In this document: positions 47,302 to 59,863 of the stretch, piece by piece
How positions within the stretch are numbered: the stretch's first letter is position 1
How the letters are laid out: each line of letters opens with the position of its first letter
From: Oxytricha trifallax
Lineage: Eukaryota > Ciliophora > Spirotrichea > Sporadotrichida > Oxytrichidae
Assembly: GCA_000711775.1 (NCBI GenBank)
Contig: ARYC01017131.1
Location: 1-64,000, forward strand
DNA: 64,000 nt
Direction: 5' to 3'
The notes under the pieces: model-generated
Database searches by the model: none
The model's input: only the letters and a program-made list of their open reading frames with translations
Told to the model about the DNA's origin: nothing
Program-made: the position numbers and the translations under genes

Positions 47302-49035
47302 TCTAAACGATTTCTACTGACAAGTGTTTAGTGATCGCAATATTAACAAAATTACTAGGATTATTTATATCAAACGGTAGAATAAGTTCGATTTAGAAAT
47401 GCGCTTTTTGTGAAATTATTTATATGATTCTCGTGTATCCTAAAGAATTTTTGATAATAATCTTGCTTTAATAGTGAGTAAACTTTATAAATTATTAATT
47501 AAAAATTTAAATAAATTGATTTCTTATGATAAAACAATACAATTATTTTTTGATTTATCATAATAGCGAATAGTAAAAATATCTGCGGTATATATTCAGA
47601 AATAAAATTGGAGCAAGATCTTCGTTTATATAATTCTTTTTTATAGTATGCGTCAACCACAAATAGCTTAAAGAACAGTGCTATAAAAATGTGTACTATA
47701 AAGTAATTATTATAATTATCTAAAGGGGTTTTAGGGGATACAATATTATTAATATTTATAATTTTAATTTGATTTTATGAAGTAAACTGTAAATTGATCT
47801 TTGAGTATAAAACTATTCTGAGTGCTCCGAATCATGTCTTAAATGCTATAGTATAATATCCAAAATATTTATAGTATGGAAATGCAGGCTACTGACCATA
47901 TGATGCCCAGACCACTTGATGTTATATCTGTATTTGCCATTACTTACTTATATTTATTATTTTAATGTGATATCTTTAACTTTATTTATTTTTTCTACTA
48001 GTGTCCTAATATTGACTTTAAATATTTTGTGAGGGAAATCCATATTTTTATTTTCTCAATAAAATTAATTTTGATATACATAGTTAATTTATGTTTAGCA
48101 TATCGATTTCGAAACTAAATAAATAATATTGCTATATAAATACTATTTTGCTTAGTTTCTTTTATTGAAATTTATTGGGAGTCATTGTGATAGGGTAAAA
48201 TTGTTATCGGAAAATTAATTCGGTAGGAACTGTGCAAAGTTTAAATTAATGTCTGTTTAAAATTAATCTAATATATATTAAATATTAAATAAATTGCTTT
48301 TGTTAAGATTAAAAGCTTAAAATCACTAAGTAATATTATGGAAATAATATTCTTAATGAAATTAATTGCTCAAAGATTTTATTTAAATTTTGAAAAATAA
48401 TTGTCATGAGGCAATACTCTTATCAAGGAATCATATTAATGGGATGAATATTTATTTATTATAGCAGAAATACATATGATGTATGAAATTGAAGATTATG
48501 TAAACAATATTTTTTAATAATAACTGTTAGCTTAATGATTTTATAAAAAGCTTCAAGTCTTGGTTCGTTATATCTGAATAATAAATAAACCTAATTCAAG
48601 TTTAAACATATAAAACTAAAAAATTTAATTATTTTTGTAAGATAGGGAAAAATTGAAGTATCTCCATCAATGGATTAATAAAAAATACTTCAAATCAAAA
48701 ATAAAGTGGAATACTAGTCCAATCACTCTGTATAAAAATTAAGTCCATATTTATTCCCAATTTTAATGAATTCCTACATTATTACATTGATTTCTAATTT
48801 TAATAGATATCCTTTAAAAATGAATCTTCTCATTTTCTATCAGAGCAATTTTATTTCAAATAATTTAATCTGAGTCTTGTTGATTTTATACAGCGCACTT
48901 TTAACTTTAATCTTTTTGAAACTTACTATATAGTTACACTATTAATGTGCGTACTCTAACTATTGTTCAAATTGTTTAAAATATTTATCAGTAGATTCAA
49001 TAATTTAAGAATATCGTTCCATAAATTTATAGAAA
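47302..49035. other. AT-rich spacer before RAD51
   Basis: I recognise no gene. A single telomere-like phrase, GGGGTTTTAGGGG, lies at 47724-47736. Otherwise this is low-complexity AT sequence that should include the RAD51 promoter. Confidence 0.5.
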
Positions 49036-50055
49036 ATGAAATAAGCAGAAAAAGAAGACGTCGCACAGCAGGAGGAAGAGGAAGTAGAGTTAGAAGGACC
49101 CACTCCAATTAAAGCTCTCGAAGAAAAAGGTATTAATGCAGGTGATATAAAAAAGCTGGAGGAAGCTGGATATCATACTGTAGAAGCTGTGGCCTTTACT
49201 CCAAAGAAAATGCTCATAAACGTTAAGGGTCTTAGTGAGGCAAAGGTCGATAAAATCGTAGAAGCAGCTCAGAAAATAGTCAATTTAGGGTTTCAAACAG
49301 CCTCCACTTACTTCGAAAAGAGATAGAGTATGGTTCATCTCACAACTGGCTCTTCATCGCTAGATTAATTACTTGGAGGAGGTATAGAAACAGGCTCTAT
49401 TACTGAGATTTTCGGTGAATTCAGAACTGGTAAAACGCAAATATGTCACACTCTCTGTGTAACTTGCCAACTTCCAATAAGTAAAGGTGGTGGAGAAGGA
49501 ATGGCAATGTATGTTGATACCGAGGGTACCTTCAGACCAGAGAGATTGATACCTGTAGCTAAGAGATTCGGATTAGATGAGCAGCAAGTTCTTGACAATG
49601 TGGCCTATGCTAGAGCACATAACACCGATTAGCAAAATAAATTGCTTATCTAAGCAGCTGCTCTAATGGCAGAGAACAGATTTGCTCTCCTCGTTATAGA
49701 TAGTGCAACTGCACTTTATAGAACAGATTACAGTGGTAGAGGTGAGCTTTCGGCAAGATAAATGCATTTGGCCAAATTCTTGAGAACCTTATAAAGAATT
49801 GCAGATGAATTCGGTGTTGCAGTAGTAATAACAAATTAAGTGGTGGCCTAGGTGGATGGTTCAGCTATGTTTGCAGCTGACTCTAAGAAGCCTATCGGAG
49901 GTCATATTATAGCTCATGCTTCATGTACCAGATTGTCTCTAAGAAAAGGAAGAAATGAGAGCAGAGTGTGCAAGATTTATGACTCTCCTTGCTTGCCAGA
50001 ATCTGAGGCTATGTATGCTATAACAAATGATGGAATCGATGACTATAAAGACTGA
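49036..50055 (+). CDS. RAD51: RAD51 recombinase
   Basis: A single uninterrupted frame of 339 residues (the usual RAD51 length) starts [12 protein letters not shown] and ends DDYKD with TGA. It shows the N-terminal helix-hairpin-helix domain (about residues 18-75, with [13 protein letters not shown]), Walker [17 protein letters not shown] (usual GxxxxGKT), the RAD51-type [13 protein letters not shown], Walker [13 protein letters not shown], and the L1/L2 DNA-binding regions ([24 protein letters not shown]). RAD51 coats single-stranded DNA and drives strand exchange in double-strand break repair and meiosis. Unlike most neighbours it has neither intron nor eliminated segment. DMC1 is the alternative, but the acidic N terminus and GRGELSARQ fit RAD51. 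Confidence 0.97.
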
Positions 50056-50181
50056 TAAAAAGGAAATTTCCAGGAAAGATTAAATATCTCAAGAATTTAT
50101 AATAGAACTTAATAATTAATTTAGTAAATGATAAATCTCAAACTTTCTATTAAATAAAGATAATCCAAAATACCTTCTTAT
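50056..50181. other. Short convergent spacer RAD51/CEP78-like
   Basis: About 126 bp of AT-rich sequence separate the two convergent stop codons. Nothing else is visible. Confidence 0.5.
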
Positions 50182-52735
50182 TCAAAGCTATTCCTATTTT
50201 TTATGTAACATACTGGCTAGTTGATTGTATTATTGCATTAATTCCTTCATTTTTTGTAAAATTTCTTGTTCATTGTCAGTATTGATTCCAGAAAATGATT
50301 GTCTTTACGAAGAAAGATTTTGTGAGTACATTAAACTTGGCGCATCTCCAGAATTCCCACCTGAAGATAAGGCCTTCCTAAGTTTATAATTCTCAATTGC
50401 AAGTTAAAGTCCCTTACTTTCTTGCTCAATAAAATGGCTTTAAAGATTTTTGCATTTCTTGCAGTGATTACAAGGCTCAACCTTTATCAATCCTTTCTCC
50501 ATAACTAGAATTAAATTGTAAATAACGATTTATGACTTACTCTTTTGCTTTAAAGGTTCCAGAAAATCTTCCTCATTGAACTTAATGACTTTTTGATCAG
50601 TAGAGTTGATAGATAGAATTTCATTGTCTTAATTATTTTGATAAGGCGCTGGTGAGGCGATTTCAACTGAAGATACTTGAGTGTGATTTCCAGCTCTTCT
50701 ATGGATTTGAAGATTCCCTCCGATGATGTCATATATAGTAAAATAATAAATTTATCTGAGTTTCTTTGTAAAGCAGCTTAGTCTAGTTTCTACTTAAGGA
50801 TATTAAAAGAAGTTGAACTTTCATTTTTAGAATCTTCCCCTATCGGCTCAAGTTATCTTTACTAACTTATCATATTTTGAAGATTAATTTCTTGGGATTG
50901 AATGAATTTATTACTATTTAATGATTGTTTAGAGCCGCTCTGTTTTGAAGATGACATGCTTTGCATGCTGGTTGCTTTTGTGATAGAAGTACTTGCTCTA
51001 GATTAAGGATTATGGAGCTTCAAATTTTAAAGATAATTTTAATCCTAACTTTCTTAAATATATTTCTTTTAACTTGTATTTCGTGGATAAAAATCATTTT
51101 TAGCACCATTCCTGCCAGTACTAGGTCTTCTTTTCTTTATTGCCATTAATTTTGCTGAAAATTTCTTCATAACTAAATAAAATGATAAGTTGACAAGATT
51201 ATTCTTACATTTTTAGGGTATTTCGACAGTAAATACATTAAATTTAACAAACTTGCCTCTAAATTCAATAGAATCGGAGCTCTCTTCCGATATAGTGTTG
51301 TCTAATTCAAGCTCCCCTTTTTATTTTAAATCCTAAATGTTTCTTAATAAAGCCAGAGCTAACTTTCTATGAAACTTTAAGTTAAATCCAGGATTCTCTC
51401 TTAAATCCAAATTTGTGAGGGATTAATTGGAAACCATTAATTTAACAAATTCCCCAACCCATTACTCATCGATGTTATTATTCTTTATATCAACACTCCT
51501 CATGTATAAGTCATTCCTTAATGCAAGAATTAGTTCACTTGCTAGTATATCTGAGAAATTATTGTGACTAAGGATAACCTACTTTAAGCCCTGCTTATAC
51601 TCATCATTCGGTGGGAGCTCGCCTCTCAAGGAATAAGACCAAACCACATGATCTCTACGTTCAGATTATGATGAAACTATTTTGGCTATTAAATAAGAGC
51701 ACTTATCGTCCAAGCCATTACAGGATAAGTTCAAAGTTTCAAGGCATTGATTTTGGCAAAGAGCTGGCATTATTGCCTCAAGCATTGAATTATCAAGCAA
51801 GCAGAAATTAAAAGTCAAATCCTTAAGATATTTGTTTTTTATTAGTGACTCACTGATAACATGCATAGAATCCAAAGATAGTCTGAGTCCACAAAATTAA
51901 GCAATATAAAATAAACTAAAGTAATAGATCAGGTTTTTTTAAAAATGCTACTGAAGTTAACTAAGAAGATATTTTAATGTTTTTGCAGATTCCCTCCACC
52001 ATCAAATAATTGTCAAGATAATTTTAGGAGAGGTATTTGGACCTCACTGGAGAATTGCAAAGTTTATCTATCTTTCTGTTTTCTGCTGCAAATACATTAG
52101 AAGCTTCTTTCAATGAAAGAGAATCAATTTACATTAATTTCTTTTTTTACTAACAATTTATAAATAAATTTATTAATTTTATTTAATCATCATAGAAGTC
52201 TGATAATTGCATCTTTACAACATCTATAGTTAGTTCAATAATTACAGTATAGATATAGATTTTATTTCTTACCATTATAATTAAAAAAGCATGACCAGAG
52301 AGCAACTGATTCTATGACTTTCTCTTTTTCAAGGACTCTGTAAATTCCTACTATCTACTCCGGCTCCATAGTATCAATATCAACTGCAATTTATTTATAT
52401 AAAAGTTAAAACTATTGTTTGGTAAATTTTTTGCTTCTTCAACCTCTAGATTGCTTAGACCAAAATAATCAAGAGTTAACTTACGAATTAGAAATTTAAT
52501 TATTGGGCTGTACATAGTTGTTGAAACATGCTCTCTTATATTTGATTGTTAATGGCGAGTTATGAGCGCAGTTGAACTCTACGTTCGCAGCATGGATGTG
52601 TTTAGCTGTGTTTCCCATCGGGGAAGTTACTAGCGAACTCAGCATTGATTGGGTTTTATTTAATTTTTCACGTTTCATCACTACTTTCTTTAATTAATCT
52701 TAATTGTTGGTACGGACCTTCATTTCTGAACTCAT
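50182..52735 (-). CDS. CEP78: CEP78-like leucine-rich-repeat centrosomal/basal-body protein
   Basis: The minus-strand gene starts MSSEMKVRTNNQDQ at 52735; TGA is at 50182-50184. It has ribonuclease-inhibitor-type leucine-rich repeats: KNKYLKDLTFNFCLLDNSML, CLETLNLSCNGLDDKC, LKQVILSHNNFSDILASELI, MRSVDIKNNNIDEQWVG, and SLTNLDLRENPGF. The block WSYSLRGELPPNDEYKQGLK followed by three LRRs ending in LDLRENP follows the distinctive order of CEP78, which has an equivalent W..SLR....P segment. The C-terminal third is disordered and then coiled coil (QEILQKMKELMQQYNQ). CEP78 acts at centrioles and basal bodies in ciliogenesis. A short intron lies near 50497-50532. Frame changes near 52480-52500 and 52140-52280 show further introns or eliminated segments. 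Confidence 0.65.
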
Positions 52736-52902
52736 TTTTCAAGTGTTAAGTAAAAAATAATTAAAATTGTAAAATAAAATAATCTAAATTTATGCTATGA
52801 GCTTTCATTGATATTAAAATGTGAATGATATCGAGATTAATGAAGTGCTATTGAATCTTAAATTTATAAAAGTTTATAATTTAATTGATAATCATTAATA
52901 AG

Positions 52903-55900
52903 ATGAATCAAAATAGCTAAATGATGATAAATTTGATCCCTGGAAGTGGATCAACTACTCACAAATTGATTAAAAATACAGAAGTAACTTTCAACTTGAC
53001 TTGCAATACTAAATTTGGAGAACGTGTAGCTTTGATTGGTAATTTGTCTCTTCTAGGTCATTGGGACACAAATAAAATCGTGTATCTCGATACAAACGAC
53101 TAAATTTACCCAATATGGACGATTAAGATTGATCTTCCGAGAGATAAAATTGTAGAGTATAAATATTTGGTAATCACAGAACCAATCACTGGGCCGAAAA
53201 ATGTTAAACCTAAAATTACTTGGGAAAATTTACCTCCAAACGTTAATAGAATAGTAAATACACACGGGAAGAAGGAAGTCGTTCTATATGAGTCACTATA
53301 AAGCTTAGAGAGCATTGAGGAATATGTTGAAGTCAACTAAGTTAAGCATTTTATGTCAAGCAGCGATTAAGACTCATTTAAATAAGAAGATTTTGATTCG
53401 GTTCATGCAACAGGGAATCAAAAAAAATTCAAGCAAGAGAAAAGAAAAATTATGATTGATTAAGAAGAGGACGAAGAAGGCTACAGAGATTCAGATAGCG
53501 CGGTAAGCCTAGAAAGTTTATTATAATATATGTTTTAGGATGCTGATGATGAGAGAAGTCATGTTACTACTGAATAAGCTGAAAGAAATCGATATCTATA
53601 AAACGCGAAAGAACAATTGAATTCCAGAATCCCATAAGTCTTTTCACAAAGATGTCTTGATAAAAAGACATTAAACGAACAAAGCATGGGTAGTTTGAGT
53701 AGCGTAGTAAACTAGGCAGATATTAAGATTGACCCTCTTGAGCCAAGAATTATCGCTACATTCAATCTACCCTACTAGATTTAAAGAGATGTAAATGACA
53801 GAACTAAATTTACATTAATTGAGACATATCAACACCCAGTAATTCTTAGATAGTTTAATTGATTCTTATAGATATTTTTGTTTGCATCATTGAAGAAATT
53901 ATCAGATGATAAAAAATACACATTCTTATGGGTTGGTTTATTTACAACAAATGAAGAGTTGACAAATGAAGAAAAGATTTCGATTACAGAGTAGCTCAAG
54001 CAAAAGAGCTGCTTCCCAATTTTTGTTTCTCTTCATGAACTTACACCATGCATGAAATTTTATTAAAATGCTCTTAAAACAATTTTCCACAATTTCAAGG
54101 CACTTTACTAAGACTACTCATTAGTAGAAAATATGGATTATTGTGGATCATTATTTTATTTTGAGGAATTTATGAATTCAATTATGATTAGTTAATGATT
54201 ACTGATCTTTAGAAAAATTTTCAAACATATCTCAAGAATAAGCATTATATTATAGCAGGCTTTACTTTGACAGTATATTATAATTGCTTATAAGAAATCC
54301 TCAAAATGCATATTTTTATCAAAGCCAAAAAATCTACAATTATTCTAATAAATTATATTAGCGATATTCACTTCTGAAAATCTATAAAAAAAATTAATTA
54401 AACTTTTTAATGATTTATTTAGGTGGAATCCATGATTCAATTACAGTTTTTGAATTTTTATTATTTTCATATTTATGATACAATAATGGAAAGAGTATCA
54501 AAGAATTAATTAGCTTTTTGCGAATAAAATTTTTGAAGTTAAGAACATGTTTTCTAAGTAAAATCTAAAGCAAGTATGGATCCATGGTGATTAACTTCTT
54601 ATGGTGGCTTTTTATCTCAAGAAGAAATTCTTAGATGCGAATATTGGATTCTTTTTCCATACGCCTTTCCCCTCATCAGGAATCTTCAGAATGTTCCAAT
54701 TTAGAACAGAAATATTAAATTCTTTGCTTCATTGTGATCTCGTAGGCTTCCATTTATTTGAACATGCAAGAAATTTCCTTATGACTTGCCATAGAATGCT
54801 TGGCCTAGAGTATGAATTTCTGAGAGGTGGTTATTTAGCAATCAATAATCATGGTAAACATGTAATGATTAGAGTTAGCCATATAGGTATAGACCCTGAT
54901 TTCTTTGAGGAGATTTTGAAATCCAAAAATTACAGAAAGCAATTAAAGCTATTTAAGACTTAATTCGAGCAGATTAAGACTCTCTATAAAGATTCGCAAC
55001 CTATAATAATTTCTTCAATTAACAGTTGTCATCCTATATCTGGAGTTCAAAATAAGCTTGTTGCCTATGCTGAGTTTTTAAGAAAATATCCAAACTATAA
55101 GAACAAAATTTGCTTGATTTAATACTCAACACCTAATATTTCCACTTATGAGAACAAAAAGGACAAAACAGGAGATAAATTCCAAGGTGATATAGAAATA
55201 TTAGCAGGTTATCGAGAAAAGACCTTAGAACAAGTTAAAGCCATCTAAAAAGAGTTTGGACCTCAAACTTTATTTTACTATGAAGAAAACCCAACTCTAG
55301 AGAAAAGATTGGCACTATGGACTGTGTCAAACATCCTTTTAGTTTCAAATTTGAAGGATGGTCTTTGCTTACCTCCTTTAGAATATACCATTACTAAAAA
55401 GTTTACAAATAAATTTGAGAATGCATTGATGCTTATTAGTGAATTCAGTGGTGCTAATAGAGCATTCACAGGTTTTCTGGAGTTCAATCCATTCAATGTA
55501 AGCTTATTCTATTTTTATATTTTCCTTAGATTTAAGAATTCTAACTTAAGCTTGACTAAGGATTAAGTATGACACCTTTAGAAAAAGGTGATTTAATGAG
55601 GCAAGCTTATGGTTATGTTTAAAGAACCTCTACTTCTAAATGGGTAGAATCGTTTTTGAGAGACTTAAAATATGCATATAAGCCATCATCAATGAGCTAC
55701 GATAATTTAATTTCTATCCATTTATTTACTATCTTGGTGATTAAAATATCAACATGGCTTATAACATGCGAGTTATCCATTCAAAGTCTCAATTAAAGAA
55801 GTTAGATCTCTTCGAATGTGACAGTAACTTCTAAAACTCAAAAAGATGTGTAATATTCATAGATCATGAAGCCCTTCCAACACTTGACTATGCTTAAGAT

Positions 55901-57008
55901 ACTATGATGCCTATAAGATCAACCCTTGAAGATCTAGAGGAAATAGCAGTCGATTCAAGAAACACAGTTATTATATTCAGTAATTAAAGCAAAAACACTA
56001 TGAAAGAGTTGTTTGAACAAACTGTGAATAACATATGGCTGGTTGCAGAGAGTGGGTATTTGTACAAAACTGGCCCGTAAGCACATTGGAAATAACTTAC
56101 CTAACTTGCTAAGAAAGTGTGGCTAAATCCTATTTAAGAATTAATGCAGATTTATACCTAAAATGTAGATGGATCAGTAGTTGAAGAAAGAGAAAGCACT
56201 CTTGTTTGGAATTACAAAAATGCAATGTATACTTCGCTTTATTTTTTTAACGCTGAAGAGGAATAAGGAATAATTGTTTCTAAAGAACTTTATGGTTAAA
56301 TAAAACAACTACTTGGCAACGCCCCTGTTGAAATAGTTCAAGGAAAAGGTTACTTAGAAGTCAAGCCAATAAAACTAAAGAAACAAAAACTTGTTAAGAC
56401 ACTCTTCTAACAGATCACTTAAAACACTTAAAAAATAGATTACTTGCTATATATTGGCACTGGAACTGGCAATGAAGTTGTCTATAATTTCTTGAAATCA
56501 AAGAGAGCTGAGCAGTTTTATAATTCAAGTGAGAGCAGGAAATTTATTTGCACTTTAGGCAAGAAACCTACATGCGCACAGTTTTTCCTTGATGATGTTG
56601 AAGAAGTAAAAAAAAAGAATATAGTTTTTTATAAGTACATTAAAGATATATTTTAGATAATTAAAAGACGAAATTTGCATAATTTAGCCATAATTAAATT
56701 ACTTCATTTATAATACTTTTTAGATAGATATTAATCTATTTCATATTAAAAAATAAAAAATATTTTACCATATTATATTTTGCGGCAGTTTATATGGAAT
56801 AAAAAGAATTTTTTAAATGCCTTTTTAATTTCATAACATCAAAGATTATGTTTGTTTAAAAGTAAAATTCCTGTTAAACAAATTAAGACATTCAACTCAA
56901 AAAAGAAAGAAGACAAGATCTTACGCTGATCTTAAAACTGCACTAGGGTTGGACAAGGAAACTGGCTCCACAGGTAAAATAACAAGAGTTGATAGATCAA
57001 GCAATAAT
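52903..57008 (+). CDS. Trehalose-6-phosphate synthase/phosphatase fusion with CBM20 domain
   Basis: Starts MNQNSQMMINLIPGSGSTTH. An N-terminal starch-binding (CBM20-type) fold is clear (VTFNLTCNTKFGERVALIGN, LSLLGHWDTNK; about residues 20-120), followed by an acidic linker and then a GT20 synthase domain: VWIHGDQLLM, FFFHTPFPSSGIFR, FRTEILNSLLHCDLVGFHLF, HIGIDPDFF, NILLVSNLKDGLCLPPLEY. The C-terminal HAD-like phosphatase domain reads VIFIDHEALPTLDY where active enzymes have DxDGT, and later IIFSNQSK and LVAESGYLYK. Intron 53503-53538; an eliminated segment is likely at about 54190-54420 and other small ones near 53860 and 55500. The tail KTRSYADLKTALGLD (about 56910) ends before a GTAAGT at 57009, so the true end is uncertain. 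Confidence 0.85.
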
Positions 57009-57107
57009 GTAAGTTATATTCAATTTATAGCAGTCTTTAAACTATATTACAAGCGGAAAATTAGAAATTAATAAAATTAATCAATATCCTAAGAAATATC
57101 ATTATTG

Positions 57108-59656
57108 TCAATAATTCCCATAGCTATCATGAATGTACTCATCGTCTCTCTTATTTATATTAAGTAAGTTTGACTTGTTGAGCTCCTAATCGTACTAATC
57201 AATAAATGAAGACTATTATTTTCCATTTTACGCTAGTTTTGCAGTTGGGGTTGGGGATGACTACATTCCTTCTCTTTGAGAATTTTATTTCAGAGCATAT
57301 CCGTATAGTTGAGTTGTATTTTTCCTTGAAATGTCATTCTGAGTTGTGATTTGCACTTCTGTATCTTGAGGGATTTCATATACGTTTAAATTTTAGCTGT
57401 GTGTAGGTTAGTTTTATTTAGACTATTGATTTGAGTAGTTTTGTGAGTCTTTTTATTAATGGTTAAGGTTATAATAAATAATAAACTTAAATCATTGAAT
57501 CGAGGTAATTAGGTTATAATTTAAGTTACAAAAAAGACAGTAAATACTTCATTATATGGTAGTCTTATTAGGAATTGGCATGATAAATCAAGTCTGAGGG
57601 CTTTAGTATTTAATCTTGTGAATCTTATTTATCCACTTACCCATAAACCTATTCTGCCTTCTTCAACCTCTCTCCATATCTCCTTTCAAATTCATCATCG
57701 TTATTGTAATCGTTTTTTGACTCATCTCTTTGCTTTATTAGTGACTTATTCACTTGACTTTTGTTCTAATGACTAAAAGAATTTTACTTTGAATGATGAG
57801 TTTAGTTTGTCAATGTTTCCTTGCTATTTGTTTCTTCTGCAATTGTTGAATTTTTTGCATGATGGTTTAAGGAGCTTTTAGTTTTAAGTTTAGGTTAGCT
57901 TTGCTATTATGGAGAATCCTTCTTTATTTCCCTGTAATTTATCTTTTAGAGGGTGTCAGTTTGATCAGCTACTTATTAAAGTTTTGGCTTTTTAGTTCCT
58001 ACCGAACTCTTAATATTTCTGTATCTAATATAAAAATAAAAATTGAGAAAAAACTTTTTTAAAAAAAAATTAAATCTAATTGGTGAGTTTGGCTATGTTT
58101 AAGGCATGTTATTATTTCTAACAGTCTGTTTAATTCTAGGAATATGACTCTAAAATTAATGCGACTGTACTATAACTGACCTATCCCCTAGATTTTAGTT
58201 TTTTCCATTTTCATCATCTCCTCTAGTATAGTGATGCTCCACACTCTAGTTCCTAGGTCTTACCTAATTTAAGGGAGTAAGTTGTGAATGTTTAATGCCT
58301 CGAGCAATTTCTTTAAGCCTGGAAGAAGCTATTCAATTTTCTTAATCTTTCTCCTTGTACCCTCTCCCTAGAAATTCTAGTTAGCTAATCAAATCTTAAA
58401 TTTAAATTTCATGTTTCTTTTTCAACTACATCATCTTAACGTGATCTGAGTCTCTAACCCTCTCAAATAGTTCTATATTTTTCTGCATTGATTAAAGTTG
58501 TGATTTAAGCTCTTCAATTTGCTTATCTTTTTCGTCTAAATCTTATTTTGTTATTGGTTTGAGTTGAATTTGGCCACCTGAGATTAGGGCTTGATTTTGC
58601 GCTTTCAATTCTTTACATTTTTCTTCTAATCTAATCACTTGCTCAAATTAGCTTCTATTTGTCTTTTCCTCTCTTCTCTATTTAATACTTTGTTTAAAAT
58701 AAGGAAAAAATGAAAACATGATTTATCTATTTCTCATCGACTTCTTTATATTTTTCTTTGGTAACTTTAAGCTCATCCATTAGATTTTTAATTTTCATGT
58801 TGTAGTCATTTTAATTTGTTATTTTATCTAAAGCCTTGCCCTGTTCATTTTGAATTTTCTACAAAGCCTTGATCTCCCTAACCAACTCTTAATTCCTTTT
58901 CTCAGCCTCTTTTAAGTTAGTCTCCAATCTGATTTATTTTTCGACTCCAGCATCGATATCCAACTTTTATCTGAGCATATGTACTTCTTTCTTAAGGTTC
59001 TAAATTTACTATTCTTAATTCTACATTTCACGTTCTTTAGTTTTTAAGAGAGTTTCTATGTTGGGTGGGAGCTGCTAATAACCCTTTTTATTCATATTTT
59101 TCTGTGCTTTTTCAAGAGCCTAATCCAAAGCCTGGTTTAACTCTTTAAGTTTTTCACGTAATACACCGTTTTAGTGTCTCAGTTTCAAGATTATTTGACT
59201 ATAAGCAAAATTATGGTGAATGGATTTAAAAAACACATAATAATTGTTTGTGACTTTAAAACTTACTCTTTTTACTGATCACCCATCATAGTATCTACAA
59301 TCGAAGGGGCTCCATTGAAATTTAGTCCTTCAAGATCATTGAAATTTACAGGTTCTGAATATAAAGTTTATTATAAATAATAATTCTGAATCGAAATAAT
59401 TATAGCGATTCTTTTTAAAGAGAAAATTACCTTTGTAACCATCGAAATCAATAGCTTATGAGGGGTCATAGGGCATTCTATTAATTCCATTATGTTAGGT
59501 TGAAGGTGAATTCAATTAATATTAATATTAGTTTTTATTGCTATAACTACTTTGCTAATTTCCTAAAATAAATATAAAGCCGATATAATAGTCGTTACCT
59601 AATTTTTAAGGACCAGGTGGCATCATCAAATATTGAGAAGGGTCGTCTTAATTCAT
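57108..59656 (-). CDS. Coiled-coil protein, possibly ciliary (lebercilin-like motif)
   Basis: The minus-strand gene starts MNQDDPSQYLMMPPGPQKLG at 59656 and ends IHDSYGNY with TGA at 57108-57110. After a Gln/Asn/Ser-rich N terminus the centre (about 58400-59200) is long coiled coil: LREKLKELNQALDQALEKAQ, LRQKLDIDAGVEKQIRLETN, EAEKRNQELVREIKALQKIQ. The last phrase, followed by NEQGKAL, resembles the lebercilin/CEP-type motif of ciliary coiled-coil proteins, but this is a weak call. Introns or short inserts with GT...AG ends lie near 59570-59600, 59350-59430 and 59200-59275. The C-terminal third is basic, Ser/Asn-rich and disordered. There is no enzymatic domain. Confidence 0.6.
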
Positions 59657-59863
59657 TTTATATTATTTTACAAATTTAATTAATTGATTTGAAAACATAA
59701 ATTTACTAATAAGTAAGAATGTAAAAGAATATTTTATGGAGAGGTTATTTAAAATCAATGTAATAAAGTAAAATTTGCAAAAAATTAAACCCTCAATTTT
59801 TATTATAATAATTAGCAAATTTTATTGACTATATTATGCGAACTACCAAACAACAACAGCTTT
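59657..59863. other. AT-rich spacer
   Basis: This lies between the CK2-alpha stop and the start of the coiled-coil gene, both on the minus strand. No feature is visible. Confidence 0.5.

Noticed and set aside
47724..47736. GGGGTTTTAGGGG as an internal telomere
   Set aside because: Only one imperfect unit, in a spacer with no other sign of a chromosome or transposon end.
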